Assembly: GCA_009918425.1 (NCBI GenBank)
Contig: RGEC01000045.1
Coordinates: 1 to 12,270 of the forward strand
DNA: 12,270 bases
Direction of reading: 5' to 3'
DNA from: Bacteroidota bacterium
GTDB lineage: Bacteria; Bacteroidota; Bacteroidia; NS11-12g; UBA955
Of this stretch, positions 5,901-12,270 are shown piece after piece. Numbering within the stretch: position 1 is the first letter of the stretch; each line of letters starts with the position of its first letter. The notes below the pieces were generated by a model. It searched no databases and had not been told where the DNA came from. It was given only the letters and a program-made list of their open reading frames with translations. The position numbers and the translations under genes were made by a program.

Positions 5901-6407
5901 TTACGCTTTTTTAAACACCGGAACCGTAGAACAAGGTTCACCAAACATCAGGCTTTTTACGTGTGGTTGCAGCAGGCGCGTGATTTCCACATATGCCGCA
6001 GGAGTAACGTACTGATCTCCGCAACCTTTTATCACGACTCTTTTGTCTGTATATTCATCCGGATTGATGGAAGCCAGTGCCTGCAAAAACAGGGCTGTGT
6101 CCAAAGCTTCAGCATTTCCAAAGAGGAAGAAATTGGCAATTCGGGTAAGTTTTCCGGCAATGAGCATGTAGGCCCAGGTGGGGATGATGGCATCGGCCGA
6201 ACAGTGAATGAAAACGTTAGCATCCCGGTATTGCTCCCAGTCGTGATTTTTTATCCAGTCGCGGAAATCTTTTTCTTTTAAGATCAGCCCCATGAACAGA
6301 GTATCCTTAACATCAATACCCATGCGTTTCCCGGGATGCAGGAAATTTTCGAGATTCAGGGTAACGATGCCGCTGTTGGCCACCCGATTTACAATGCCTT
6401 CTTCCAT
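5901..6407 (-). CDS. DUF2480 family protein
   Basis: A 168-residue soluble protein matching DUF2480 along its whole length, a family essentially restricted to Bacteroidota. Recognisable stretches are EGIVNRVANSGIVTLNLE at the start, LILKEKDFRDWIKNHDW, CSADAIIPTWAYML (about 69-82), VVIKGCG and the C-terminal EPCSTVPVFKK. Conserved cysteines lie in the CSADAI, GCG and EPCSTVP segments. A metal-binding or enzymatic role is conceivable, but no function is established that I know of. Length is normal and there is no signal peptide. Its stop is 3 nt from that of the cytochrome on the other strand, so the two transcripts must overlap at their 3' ends. Confidence 0.92.
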   Translation of the reverse strand: MEEGIVNRVANSGIVTLNLENFLHPGKRMGIDVKDTLFMGLILKEKDFRDWIKNHDWEQYRDANVFIHCSADAIIPTWAYMLIAGKLTRIANFFLFGNAEALDTALFLQALASINPDEYTDKRVVIKGCGDQYVTPAAYVEITRLLQPHVKSLMFGEPCSTVPVFKKA

Positions 6408-6421
6408 GGCTGATTCTACTG

Positions 6422-6453
6422 CAAATATCGGGCAGTTTTGCTGTTTCTGTCAA
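6422..6453 (-). promoter_or_regulatory. Probable promoter of the DUF2480 gene
   Basis: The minus strand has TTG (6453-6451), 21 nt, then GATATTTG (6429-6422), which is one base off TAnnTTTG. It lies 14 nt before the ATG at 6407. The 17-23 nt spacing expected in Bacteroidota promoters is satisfied. Confidence 0.45.
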
Positions 6454-6481
6454 TTTTACTATACAAACGCTACTAACCCAA

Positions 6482-6511
6482 TTTGCTTTTGAAATAAAGC
6501 ATTCATCTTTG
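6482..6511 (+). promoter_or_regulatory. Promoter of the secreted-protein/symporter operon
   Basis: TTTG at 6482-6485, an 18-nt spacer, then CATCTTTG (6504-6511), one mismatch from TAnnTTTG, ending 5 nt before the ATG at 6517. This is the only box in the window with a clear TTTG -33 element at ideal spacing. It would produce a leaderless message if translation starts at 6517, or a leader of about 30 nt if it starts at 6547. Confidence 0.55.
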
Positions 6512-6516
6512 CTGTA

Positions 6517-8973
6517 ATGGGTACATTATTTGTATGGGTTCAATCCATGAGGCTCAGGTTTCTATGGATTGGCTTTTGCTGTGTTGTTTTTTCATCGCTG
6601 TCAGGGCAGGTTTTTGTAAAACCCGCGGCAGCTCTGATTATGAGGAGCACAGCGGTTGAGGTTACCCAGCAAAAGGACCTTGATTTTATAAAATCAAATC
6701 TGGATAGATTTTACGGACTACAGCGTATACGTGTCAGCGGAAATGTGGATGTGAGCCGTGTTTGTGATGTTTTACCCCTGTTAGACGATTTGGATGAAGT
6801 ACAGCTATTGAAATTCAGCGGTACCCTGAATGATGAGGATGTGGAACATCTTACCTGGGTCAATCAGGTAAGCATCTGGCTGAAGAACGGCAGAGAAGAT
6901 CAGATTTTGTTTAATGACAGGCTGGGTCGTCTGAACAGGCTCACCCTGATTTTTGAGGTAGTACCGGACAATTACGATTTTATGCAAAACTGGAAAGTCC
7001 GTGGTTTAAAGTTGATAGCACCTTATGTGAAAAAGGAGCTTCCGGCTGCCATACGGGCAGCAGCGCGGATTAAAGGCCTAAGGGAATTTGGCATCAGTGT
7101 GGATGCTATTGCCGATCTTCCCGCTGATATATCTTCAATCGCTGCACTGGAAAAATTGAGCCTGACTGACAACCTGAGCTGGCTCAATGAAAAATACCCG
7201 GATGATTTGCCTTTGCTTCGGCAGCGTTTAGAAATTGACCAGAACAATAAGCTTCGTTATATCGGACTTATTTACCATGCGCAGGAAGCGGTGATGATGC
7301 CCTGGGAAATGGAACATATTACATCGCTGTTCCCAAACGCCAGGCTTGCTCCCTGGGCAAGTGTTTCAGGCGATACAACCCTGCTTGGGCAATTTTCCGA
7401 GTTTGTTCCATGCCGACCCAATGAATCTGCCAGGTTGCTAAAGTCATCCAACGCAGGTTTTTTGCCTCAATTGGATGCAGGTACATATTTGTTTGAAGGG
7501 GATAATCAGCAGGATAGGGTTTTCTACCTTAATGCAGAGGCCGCACTGCTGGTGCCTAAAGGAGCTGTGGAAACGCAGGATGGACAATCCATTGATAAGG
7601 ATTATCAGTTGCAATGTATCCTTCAGAATAAGCCTTCCCGATTTATGTGCGACGGTTTTCCACTGAATTATGACAGTGCAGGCAGAAACTACAATTTGGC
7701 ACCGGGTATAGTCTTTCATGTTCGAGCTATTTACAACCACAAAGAACTTCGGATTAAGGAAGGGTATTCCATGAGGCTTATGTTTCTGAGCCAGACGGAT
7801 ACGGCGCATCGTTTTTATGCGTTTAATACTGCGCGCAAAAAATGGCAGCATTTTTATGATTATGATTATGATTTTGATGATACCAAAAACAAGCCTATCG
7901 ATTATTACGCATTTTATGCAGGCAAGAAAACTGCGTTAGAAATGTATCCTTCAGACAATACAACACAGGAAAATCGTTTTGAAACGGAAGGATATTTTTA
8001 TCTGCTGGATCCCGGTGTAAATAAGGTAAGCCTTGAAAATTCAGGTGGCTACTGGGTAGCACCGGTTAAAGATAGGGTGCCGGCAATGGGTTCTTACAGC
8101 CTCAGGCGGGGCAGGGGACTGGTGGGGCTTCGCAAGGAGTTTGTTGATAAGAAAAAAGAGAAAAATATCATCCGGTTTACTGTACTGGACCGCACAGAAA
8201 CTCTTTTTCCGGAGTTAAAGCCATTACGGAATTATCCGCTGGAAATAGAAAGTTCTATGGACCCCAAAGAGTTTAGTACCCTGTTTATTCGGGGAGCTAT
8301 TTATGCCGATATTCGGTTTAGCCAGTCGGGTGGTGCTTGGTTTATGGATTTGCGCACCGAAACCGGTTATTGGCGTTTTACCTTATTGCAGCCCAAAGAC
8401 AAGGTGAAAAAGCAAACGGCAAAGTCTCGCTCAAAACAGACTGAATTTTTGTCTAAGATGTCTCAATATACCGATATCAGACAGAAAAAAGAGCTGGCCC
8501 TAGTTATGTATCATTCCAGATTCAAAGAATCCGGCATACAGCAGGCAAAGCGCATGCTAATGTATGGTCAGGTTAAGCCGCGCGGTCAATCGGCATATTC
8601 ATTTAATATAAGAAGTACCGGTACTTTTGCATGGGCCAAACCTGTGTCTGTTTCTGACACCGGAAGGGTAGATGCGAAATTCACCAATAAAGATGGCATA
8701 CCCATTGATGTTAAACAGGCCTGGGTAGCACATTACAAACCTTTTAATTATCGCTGCTTCGGTGCAGCAGATATTTTTGCGTTAAACATTTCCCCTGCAA
8801 ACCTAGCCTATATTGCTGCTAAAGATCAGGCGGGAAGGATGTACTATCTGAGTCCCGAAAAATACCGAGCATTGGGGGTGAAGAGCAATTCATTGATGTT
8901 TTTGCCTTTGGAGGAAATGCCAAGGCAAATCCAAAACTTAAAAGAACTGGAGACCTTAATAGGAGCCAAATAG
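6517..8973 (+). CDS. Large secreted protein, LRR-like N-terminus
   Basis: Up to 818 residues. I keep the ATG at 6517 because a promoter box lies 5 nt upstream, but the ATG at 6547 gives a cleaner signal peptide (MRLR, then FLWIGFCCVVFSSLSG, likely cut before Gln), so either is possible. Residues about 50-270 hold spaced L/I/V strands and helices resembling degenerate leucine-rich repeats (LQRIRVSGN, LDEVQLLKFSG, LNRLTLIFEV, LEKLSLTDN). From about 342 there is a segment like one in large Bacteroidota surface lipoproteins: a VPKGAVETQDG turn, then CDGFPLNYDSAG (378-389). A Tyr/Asp-rich patch sits near 447-455. The end (706-790, WAKPVSVSDTG and ANLAYIAAKDQAGR) resembles that family's C-terminal domain. 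There is no T9SS tail or lipobox. It sits one base before a symporter gene. Function is unknown. Confidence 0.8.
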   Translation: MGTLFVWVQSMRLRFLWIGFCCVVFSSLSGQVFVKPAAALIMRSTAVEVTQQKDLDFIKSNLDRFYGLQRIRVSGNVDVSRVCDVLPLLDDLDEVQLLKFSGTLNDEDVEHLTWVNQVSIWLKNGREDQILFNDRLGRLNRLTLIFEVVPDNYDFMQNWKVRGLKLIAPYVKKELPAAIRAAARIKGLREFGISVDAIADLPADISSIAALEKLSLTDNLSWLNEKYPDDLPLLRQRLEIDQNNKLRYIGLIYHAQEAVMMPWEMEHITSLFPNARLAPWASVSGDTTLLGQFSEFVPCRPNESARLLKSSNAGFLPQLDAGTYLFEGDNQQDRVFYLNAEAALLVPKGAVETQDGQSIDKDYQLQCILQNKPSRFMCDGFPLNYDSAGRNYNLAPGIVFHVRAIYNHKELRIKEGYSMRLMFLSQTDTAHRFYAFNTARKKWQHFYDYDYDFDDTKNKPIDYYAFYAGKKTALEMYPSDNTTQENRFETEGYFYLLDPGVNKVSLENSGGYWVAPVKDRVPAMGSYSLRRGRGLVGLRKEFVDKKKEKNIIRFTVLDRTETLFPELKPLRNYPLEIESSMDPKEFSTLFIRGAIYADIRFSQSGGAWFMDLRTETGYWRFTLLQPKDKVKKQTAKSRSKQTEFLSKMSQYTDIRQKKELALVMYHSRFKESGIQQAKRMLMYGQVKPRGQSAYSFNIRSTGTFAWAKPVSVSDTGRVDAKFTNKDGIPIDVKQAWVAHYKPFNYRCFGAADIFALNISPANLAYIAAKDQAGRMYYLSPEKYRALGVKSNSLMFLPLEEMPRQIQNLKELETLIGAK
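7855..7881 (+). repeat. Short hexanucleotide tandem repeat (TATGAT)
   Basis: Three exact copies of TATGAT (7855-7872) followed by TTTGAT and GAT. They encode the alternating Tyr-Asp patch of the large secreted protein. Any change in copy number would be in frame, adding or removing Tyr-Asp pairs. Confidence 0.6.
8961..8965 (+). promoter_or_regulatory. Shine-Dalgarno AGGAG of the symporter gene
   Basis: AGGAG lies inside the last codons of the upstream gene, 9 nt before the symporter ATG. It stands out because the other genes here lack one. It suggests coupled translation within the operon. Confidence 0.6.
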
Positions 8974-8974
8974 T

Positions 8975-10510
8975 ATGATATCAGGAAGTATACTGATTGC
9001 CATTGTGGGATACTTTGTATTGCTGCTGGGCGTGGCTTTTTACACCTCACGGAATGCCGACAGCGAATCCTTTTTTATAGGCAACCGCAACAGCAATTGG
9101 TTGTTGGTGGCATTTGGTATGATTGGCACTTCGTTGTCCGGCGTAACCTTTGTGAGTGTGCCGGGGGATGTGGGTAAGAGCGGATTTACGTATTTTCAGC
9201 TTGTGCTTGGCTACTGGATTGGCTACTGGGTGGTTGCGTTTGTGCTGCTGCCGCTGTATTATAAACTCAATCTCACCAGTATATACAGTTTTCTTGGCAA
9301 AAGACTGGGTGAAAAAGCCCACAAAATAGGAGCCTCATTCTTTATTCTTTCCAGAACAGTAGGGGCTACAGCTCGTCTGTATCTGGTGGTAAGCATACTG
9401 GATGTATTTGTTTTTTCGGCATTTCACATTCCTTTCTGGTTGTCGGCGGTTGTGATATTATTGCTGATACTGCTTTACACGTTTCAGGGTGGCGTAAAAA
9501 CCATCATCATTACGGATACCTTGCAAACCACAGGTATGTTGCTGGGCCTGGTTTTGTGCTTATATGCCCTTGTGAATGCCCTAAATACAGATATGAGCGG
9601 AGCCTGGCAATTGGCATCAGAAAATCACCTTACCCAGTTTTGGGTAACCGATGTGAGCAAGCCCGGCTTTTTTCTCAAACAGATATTGGGCGGTATGTTC
9701 ATTACCATCACCATGACCGGTCTGGATCAGGAAATGATGCAGAAAAATATTTCCGTTAAAAACCTGAAAGATTCCCAGAAAAACATGATGCTGATGAGTG
9801 CTATTCTGGTGGGTGTTAATGTTCTGTTTCTTTTGCTGGGCGCAGTTTTGCATGTGTATCAGGCAAAAAATCCCGTATTGCTTGGCAGCGGCGCAGTTGC
9901 CGCCGGCGATGATCTTTTTCCTGCATTGGCACTCAGTGAGGCATTTTCGGGCGGTCTGGGAATTGTGTTTGTGATTGCACTTATTTCTGCTTTATTCCCC
10001 AGTGTGGATGGAGCGCTTACATCGCTCACTTCGAGTTTTTGTATAGATATTTTAAATATTCAAGAGGCAGAATCTGATGAGGTTTCACGCAAACGGAAAC
10101 GCATGCAAGTGCACCTTGCCTTTACTGTATTGTTTCTGCTAATGGTTTTTCTGTTTCGCTATATCAATGATAAATCCATTATTCAGTTTATTATCAAATT
10201 TGCCGGTATTACCTACGGGCCGCTTTTGGGCTTGTTTGCCTTCGGGATTCTTACCCGGCGAAGCGTAAAAGAAAAATGGCTGTGGCCCGCCTGTCTGTTA
10301 GGGCCAATAATGACATTTGTTTTGGACCTACTCAGCAATCCTGCCTATTATGAACAGAAACTCCACCTCACCTTGGGTTTGAACGGGTTTTCTGAAGTAA
10401 TATTCAATGGTTATAAAATCGGTCCTGAGCTAATTGTAATTAATGGACTTATTGTATTTGCTATTTTACGCGTTTTTTCAAGCAATACACCAAACCAGAA
10501 AACAGGTTAA
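8975..10510 (+). CDS. Sodium:solute symporter family protein
   Basis: A 511-residue protein of the SSS (SLC5-like) family in the inner membrane, with about 13 hydrophobic helices by eye. The N-terminus carries the phylum-typical ESFFIGNRNSNWLLVAFGMIGTS then SGVTFVSVPG. The R-T-V-G-A-T-A-R-L-Y segment (about 126-136) and the helix-8 region with SVDGALTSLTSSFCIDIL are also present. The family couples Na+ entry to uptake of sugars, amino acids, vitamins or other solutes; the substrate cannot be told from sequence. In helix 8 the position of the first Na2-site Ser/Thr pair residue is Pro342, with Ser343 kept. A short basic tail follows the last helix. The start is 1 nt after the upstream stop with a good AGGAG. 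Confidence 0.93.
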   Translation: MISGSILIAIVGYFVLLLGVAFYTSRNADSESFFIGNRNSNWLLVAFGMIGTSLSGVTFVSVPGDVGKSGFTYFQLVLGYWIGYWVVAFVLLPLYYKLNLTSIYSFLGKRLGEKAHKIGASFFILSRTVGATARLYLVVSILDVFVFSAFHIPFWLSAVVILLLILLYTFQGGVKTIIITDTLQTTGMLLGLVLCLYALVNALNTDMSGAWQLASENHLTQFWVTDVSKPGFFLKQILGGMFITITMTGLDQEMMQKNISVKNLKDSQKNMMLMSAILVGVNVLFLLLGAVLHVYQAKNPVLLGSGAVAAGDDLFPALALSEAFSGGLGIVFVIALISALFPSVDGALTSLTSSFCIDILNIQEAESDEVSRKRKRMQVHLAFTVLFLLMVFLFRYINDKSIIQFIIKFAGITYGPLLGLFAFGILTRRSVKEKWLWPACLLGPIMTFVLDLLSNPAYYEQKLHLTLGLNGFSEVIFNGYKIGPELIVINGLIVFAILRVFSSNTPNQKTG

Positions 10511-10528
10511 TCCAATTAAGTTGGATTA
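10508..10528. terminator. Hairpin containing both convergent stop codons
   Basis: A perfect 8-bp inverted repeat, TAATCCAA and TTGGATTA, around the loop TTAAG. The left arm begins with the symporter's TAA and the right arm ends with the decarboxylase's TAA on the other strand. There is no T-run on either side, so it is a weak intrinsic terminator at best, and may instead protect or pair the 3' ends of both mRNAs. Confidence 0.45.
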
Positions 10529-11923
10529 CATATATCCAAGTGTTTTTAGCATGCTTTTATAGCTCTGTTCTTTACTAAACAGCTTGAAATAATAATCACC
10601 ATTTTCATCCTTATCAATGATAACGTGTTTGGGTGAAGGTGTCAGACAATGCTGTATGCCGCCATAACCGCCAATGCTTTCCTGGTAAGCTCCGGTATGG
10701 AAAAATCCAATATAAAGAGGATCTTCCTTGTCGTACTGTGGAAGGTATATGGCGTTTACATGCTGTTCTGAATTGTAATAATCATCACTGTCGCAGGTTA
10801 TTCCACCCAGTAGAACCCTTTCATATTCTTCTTCCCAGCGGTTTATGGGCAACATCACAAACTTTTTGTTGATAGCCCAGGCATCTGGCAGGGTGGTCAT
10901 AAAACTGCTGTCAATCATATTCCATTTTTCGCGGTCGTTTTGCGGTTTTTGATCCAATACACGGAAGATGGCTCCGCCGGATTCTCCTACGGTAAATGAG
11001 CCAAATTCAGTGAAAATGTCCGGTTCGGGTATCCCGTTTTCGGTGCAAACCTGCTTAATCTGTGAAACAATTTCTGTGGCCATGTACTCATAGTCATAAT
11101 CGAATGTCATGGAGTTTTTAATGGGGAATCCGCCACCGATGTTCAGGGTGTCGAGGGTAGGGCACTCTTTCTTTAACTCGCAGTACACTTTCAGGCATTT
11201 GTGCAGTTCGTTCCAATAGTAAGCCGTGTCATATATGCCGGTATTGATGAAGAAATGCAACATTTTTAGGTTTACATTCTTGTTCTTCTTGATTTTGCTT
11301 CTGTAAAACGGCAGAATATCTTTGTATCCAATTCCCAAGCGCGATGTGTAAAATTCAAACTTGGGTTCTTCTTCTGAGGCTATGCGTATGCCACAGGTAA
11401 AGGGTGCGTTCACCTGAGCTTCCAGTTGCTCTATCTCGCGGTAATTGTCTATCACCGGAATAACATTGGTCCATCCGGTGTTAATCAGGTTGGCAATGTT
11501 TTCAATGTATTGATCTCGCTTAAATCCGTTGCACACCACGAACTTGTCTTTCTTGATCAGGCCCTGTTCAAATAATGTTTCTATGATATTTATATCGAAT
11601 GCGCTGGATGTTTCTATGTGTACATTGTTTTTCAGTACTTCTTCAATTACATACTGAAAATGATTGCTTTTGGTGCAGTAGCAATAATAGTATTTTCCCT
11701 GATAGTCTGCTTTGGCAATGGCTACATTGAACCAGGTTCTTGCCTTTTGAATGTTTTCGGATATTTTGGGTAAATAGGTGAATTTTAAGGGTGTTCCATA
11801 CTGATTAATCAGCTCCATCAGGGGTATGTTGTGGAACATTAGGTCATTGTTTTCATCAAGTTTAAACTCTTCCTGAGGAAAGTAAAAAGTCTGGTTGATG
11901 AGGTCAATGTATTTGTTTTTCAT
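10526..11923 (-). CDS. speA: Arginine decarboxylase, fold-III PLP enzyme
   Basis: A 465-residue enzyme of the alanine-racemase-fold (group IV) decarboxylases, expected to convert arginine to agmatine plus CO2 in polyamine synthesis. K85 in YCYCTKSNH is the PLP Schiff-base lysine. HFFINTG, LNIGGGFPI and TEFGSFTVGESGG match the cofactor-phosphate and substrate segments. CDSDD (about 377-381) gives the Cys/Asp pair contributed across the dimer, and GAYQES follows. It is the short Bacteroidota type, without the long inserts of the ~630 aa E. coli-like SpeA. The substrate is inferred from family annotation. I use the ATG at 11923 (MKNKYIDLINQTFYF, a typical family start); the frame stays open upstream to 12052, but those 43 residues read like AT-rich promoter DNA. 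Confidence 0.9.
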   Translation of the reverse strand: MKNKYIDLINQTFYFPQEEFKLDENNDLMFHNIPLMELINQYGTPLKFTYLPKISENIQKARTWFNVAIAKADYQGKYYYCYCTKSNHFQYVIEEVLKNNVHIETSSAFDINIIETLFEQGLIKKDKFVVCNGFKRDQYIENIANLINTGWTNVIPVIDNYREIEQLEAQVNAPFTCGIRIASEEEPKFEFYTSRLGIGYKDILPFYRSKIKKNKNVNLKMLHFFINTGIYDTAYYWNELHKCLKVYCELKKECPTLDTLNIGGGFPIKNSMTFDYDYEYMATEIVSQIKQVCTENGIPEPDIFTEFGSFTVGESGGAIFRVLDQKPQNDREKWNMIDSSFMTTLPDAWAINKKFVMLPINRWEEEYERVLLGGITCDSDDYYNSEQHVNAIYLPQYDKEDPLYIGFFHTGAYQESIGGYGGIQHCLTPSPKHVIIDKDENGDYYFKLFSKEQSYKSMLKTLGYM

Positions 11924-11955
11924 TATGTGAAATAAGTTTAATGTAAAATAAAATA

Positions 11956-11963
11956 CAAAAGTA
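11956..11963 (-). promoter_or_regulatory. -7 box TACTTTTG before arginine decarboxylase
   Basis: An exact TAnnTTTG match on the minus strand, 32 nt before the ATG at 11923, implying a short AT-rich leader of about 25-30 nt, the longest in this window. No clear -33 TTG. The rest of the 207-nt divergent gap (11924-12130) shows nothing else recognisable. Confidence 0.5.
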
Positions 11964-12130
11964 AGTGAGTTGGATGGAAAAAAATAAGGTAATTTAAAAT
12001 AGTTTAATTTTGAAATAAGTGTTTTTGTTCGTGTGTTGATGTTTGCAAACAATCGTACGCATCGATCTCTGGGTCTGAATATGCTTAAAGATTGGGGGGA
12101 TAGGCTATGTTTTTTGTATTATATACCTGT

Positions 12131-12270
12131 ATGGTAATACGCTGGTTGTTTATTCCCTTATTTTTCATTTCCTGTGCTACAAAGAAAACAGGCATTGCAT
12201 TTGGTGGCGGAGGTGCCTTAGCGGCAGAGGGGCAGAAACCAACGGAATCTATCATAAATAAAGCTTTATT
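12131..12270 (+). CDS. Lipoprotein N-terminus, cut by window edge
   Basis: An open frame of 46 codons running off the right edge. It begins MVIRWLFIPLFFISC followed by ATKKTG, a compact lipoprotein signal peptide with candidate lipidated Cys at residue 15 (FISC box). A Gly-rich IAFGGGGALAAEG segment comes next. An in-frame ATG at 12107 would add eight mostly hydrophobic residues; I prefer 12131 because it gives the normal short n-region. The mature part is too short to assign. The Gly run recalls a patatin oxyanion loop, but the following residues do not fit. It is divergent from arginine decarboxylase. Confidence 0.65.
   Translation, partial: MVIRWLFIPLFFISCATKKTGIAFGGGGALAAEGQKPTESIINKAL

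Noticed and set aside
7444..7851. 135-codon minus-strand open frame inside the secreted-protein gene
   Set aside because: It has Cys/His/Ile-rich shadow composition, no motif, and is fully contained in the plus-strand gene with signal peptide and promoter.
11924..12052. 43-residue N-terminal extension of arginine decarboxylase
   Set aside because: It is translated AT-rich promoter DNA containing a TAnnTTTG box; the family begins at the Met encoded at 11923.
12180..12240. Patatin-like phospholipase based on the Gly-rich stretch after the lipid Cys
   Set aside because: The oxyanion loop should read GGGxxG with a following Arg/Lys and helix. The next residues (LAAEGQKPTES) do not fit, and no GxSxG is visible before the edge.

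Overview
The window looks like chromosomal core sequence from a member of the Bacteroidota. Several families typical of that phylum are present: a DUF2480 protein, a short (~465 aa) fold-III arginine decarboxylase, a DUF2752/'CCC motif' membrane protein pair, and a sodium:solute symporter with the phylum's usual N-terminus. Most genes lack a Shine-Dalgarno sequence. Several instead have a copy of, or a one-mismatch match to, the Bacteroidota -7 promoter element TAnnTTTG, often only 4-7 nt before the ATG. I cannot resolve the organism below phylum. No tRNA, rRNA, CRISPR, insertion sequence or phage signal was seen, and no gene-free stretch exceeds 300 bases.

Layout. Bases 24-2361 (minus strand) hold five small membrane-protein genes: DUF2752, CCC-motif protein (overlapping it by 4 nt), DUF805, MarC and a four-helix protein I do not recognise. 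Two strong hairpin terminators separate some of them. Bases 2404-5433 (minus) hold a three-gene cluster read in the order formate-tetrahydrofolate ligase (fhs), thioredoxin-fold redoxin, short-chain dehydrogenase; the last two overlap by 14 nt. Divergent from fhs is a small lipoprotein cytochrome c (5484-5897, plus), which converges on a DUF2480 gene (5901-6407, minus) with 3 nt between stops. Bases 6517-10510 (plus) are a tight pair: a large secreted protein with a leucine-rich-repeat-like N-terminus and, one base later, a sodium:solute symporter. The pair converges on arginine decarboxylase (10526-11923, minus); one hairpin contains both stop codons. The right edge carries the start of a lipoprotein gene.

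The strongest oddity is in fhs. The protein is full length and well conserved, but about nine residues are missing where the ATP-binding P-loop should be, so the GxxxxGK[ST] signature is gone although the frame is intact. The second item is the secreted protein cotranscribed with the symporter, whose domain combination I do not recognise. I saw no defence island or mobile system. The rest is ordinary housekeeping and accessory sequence.
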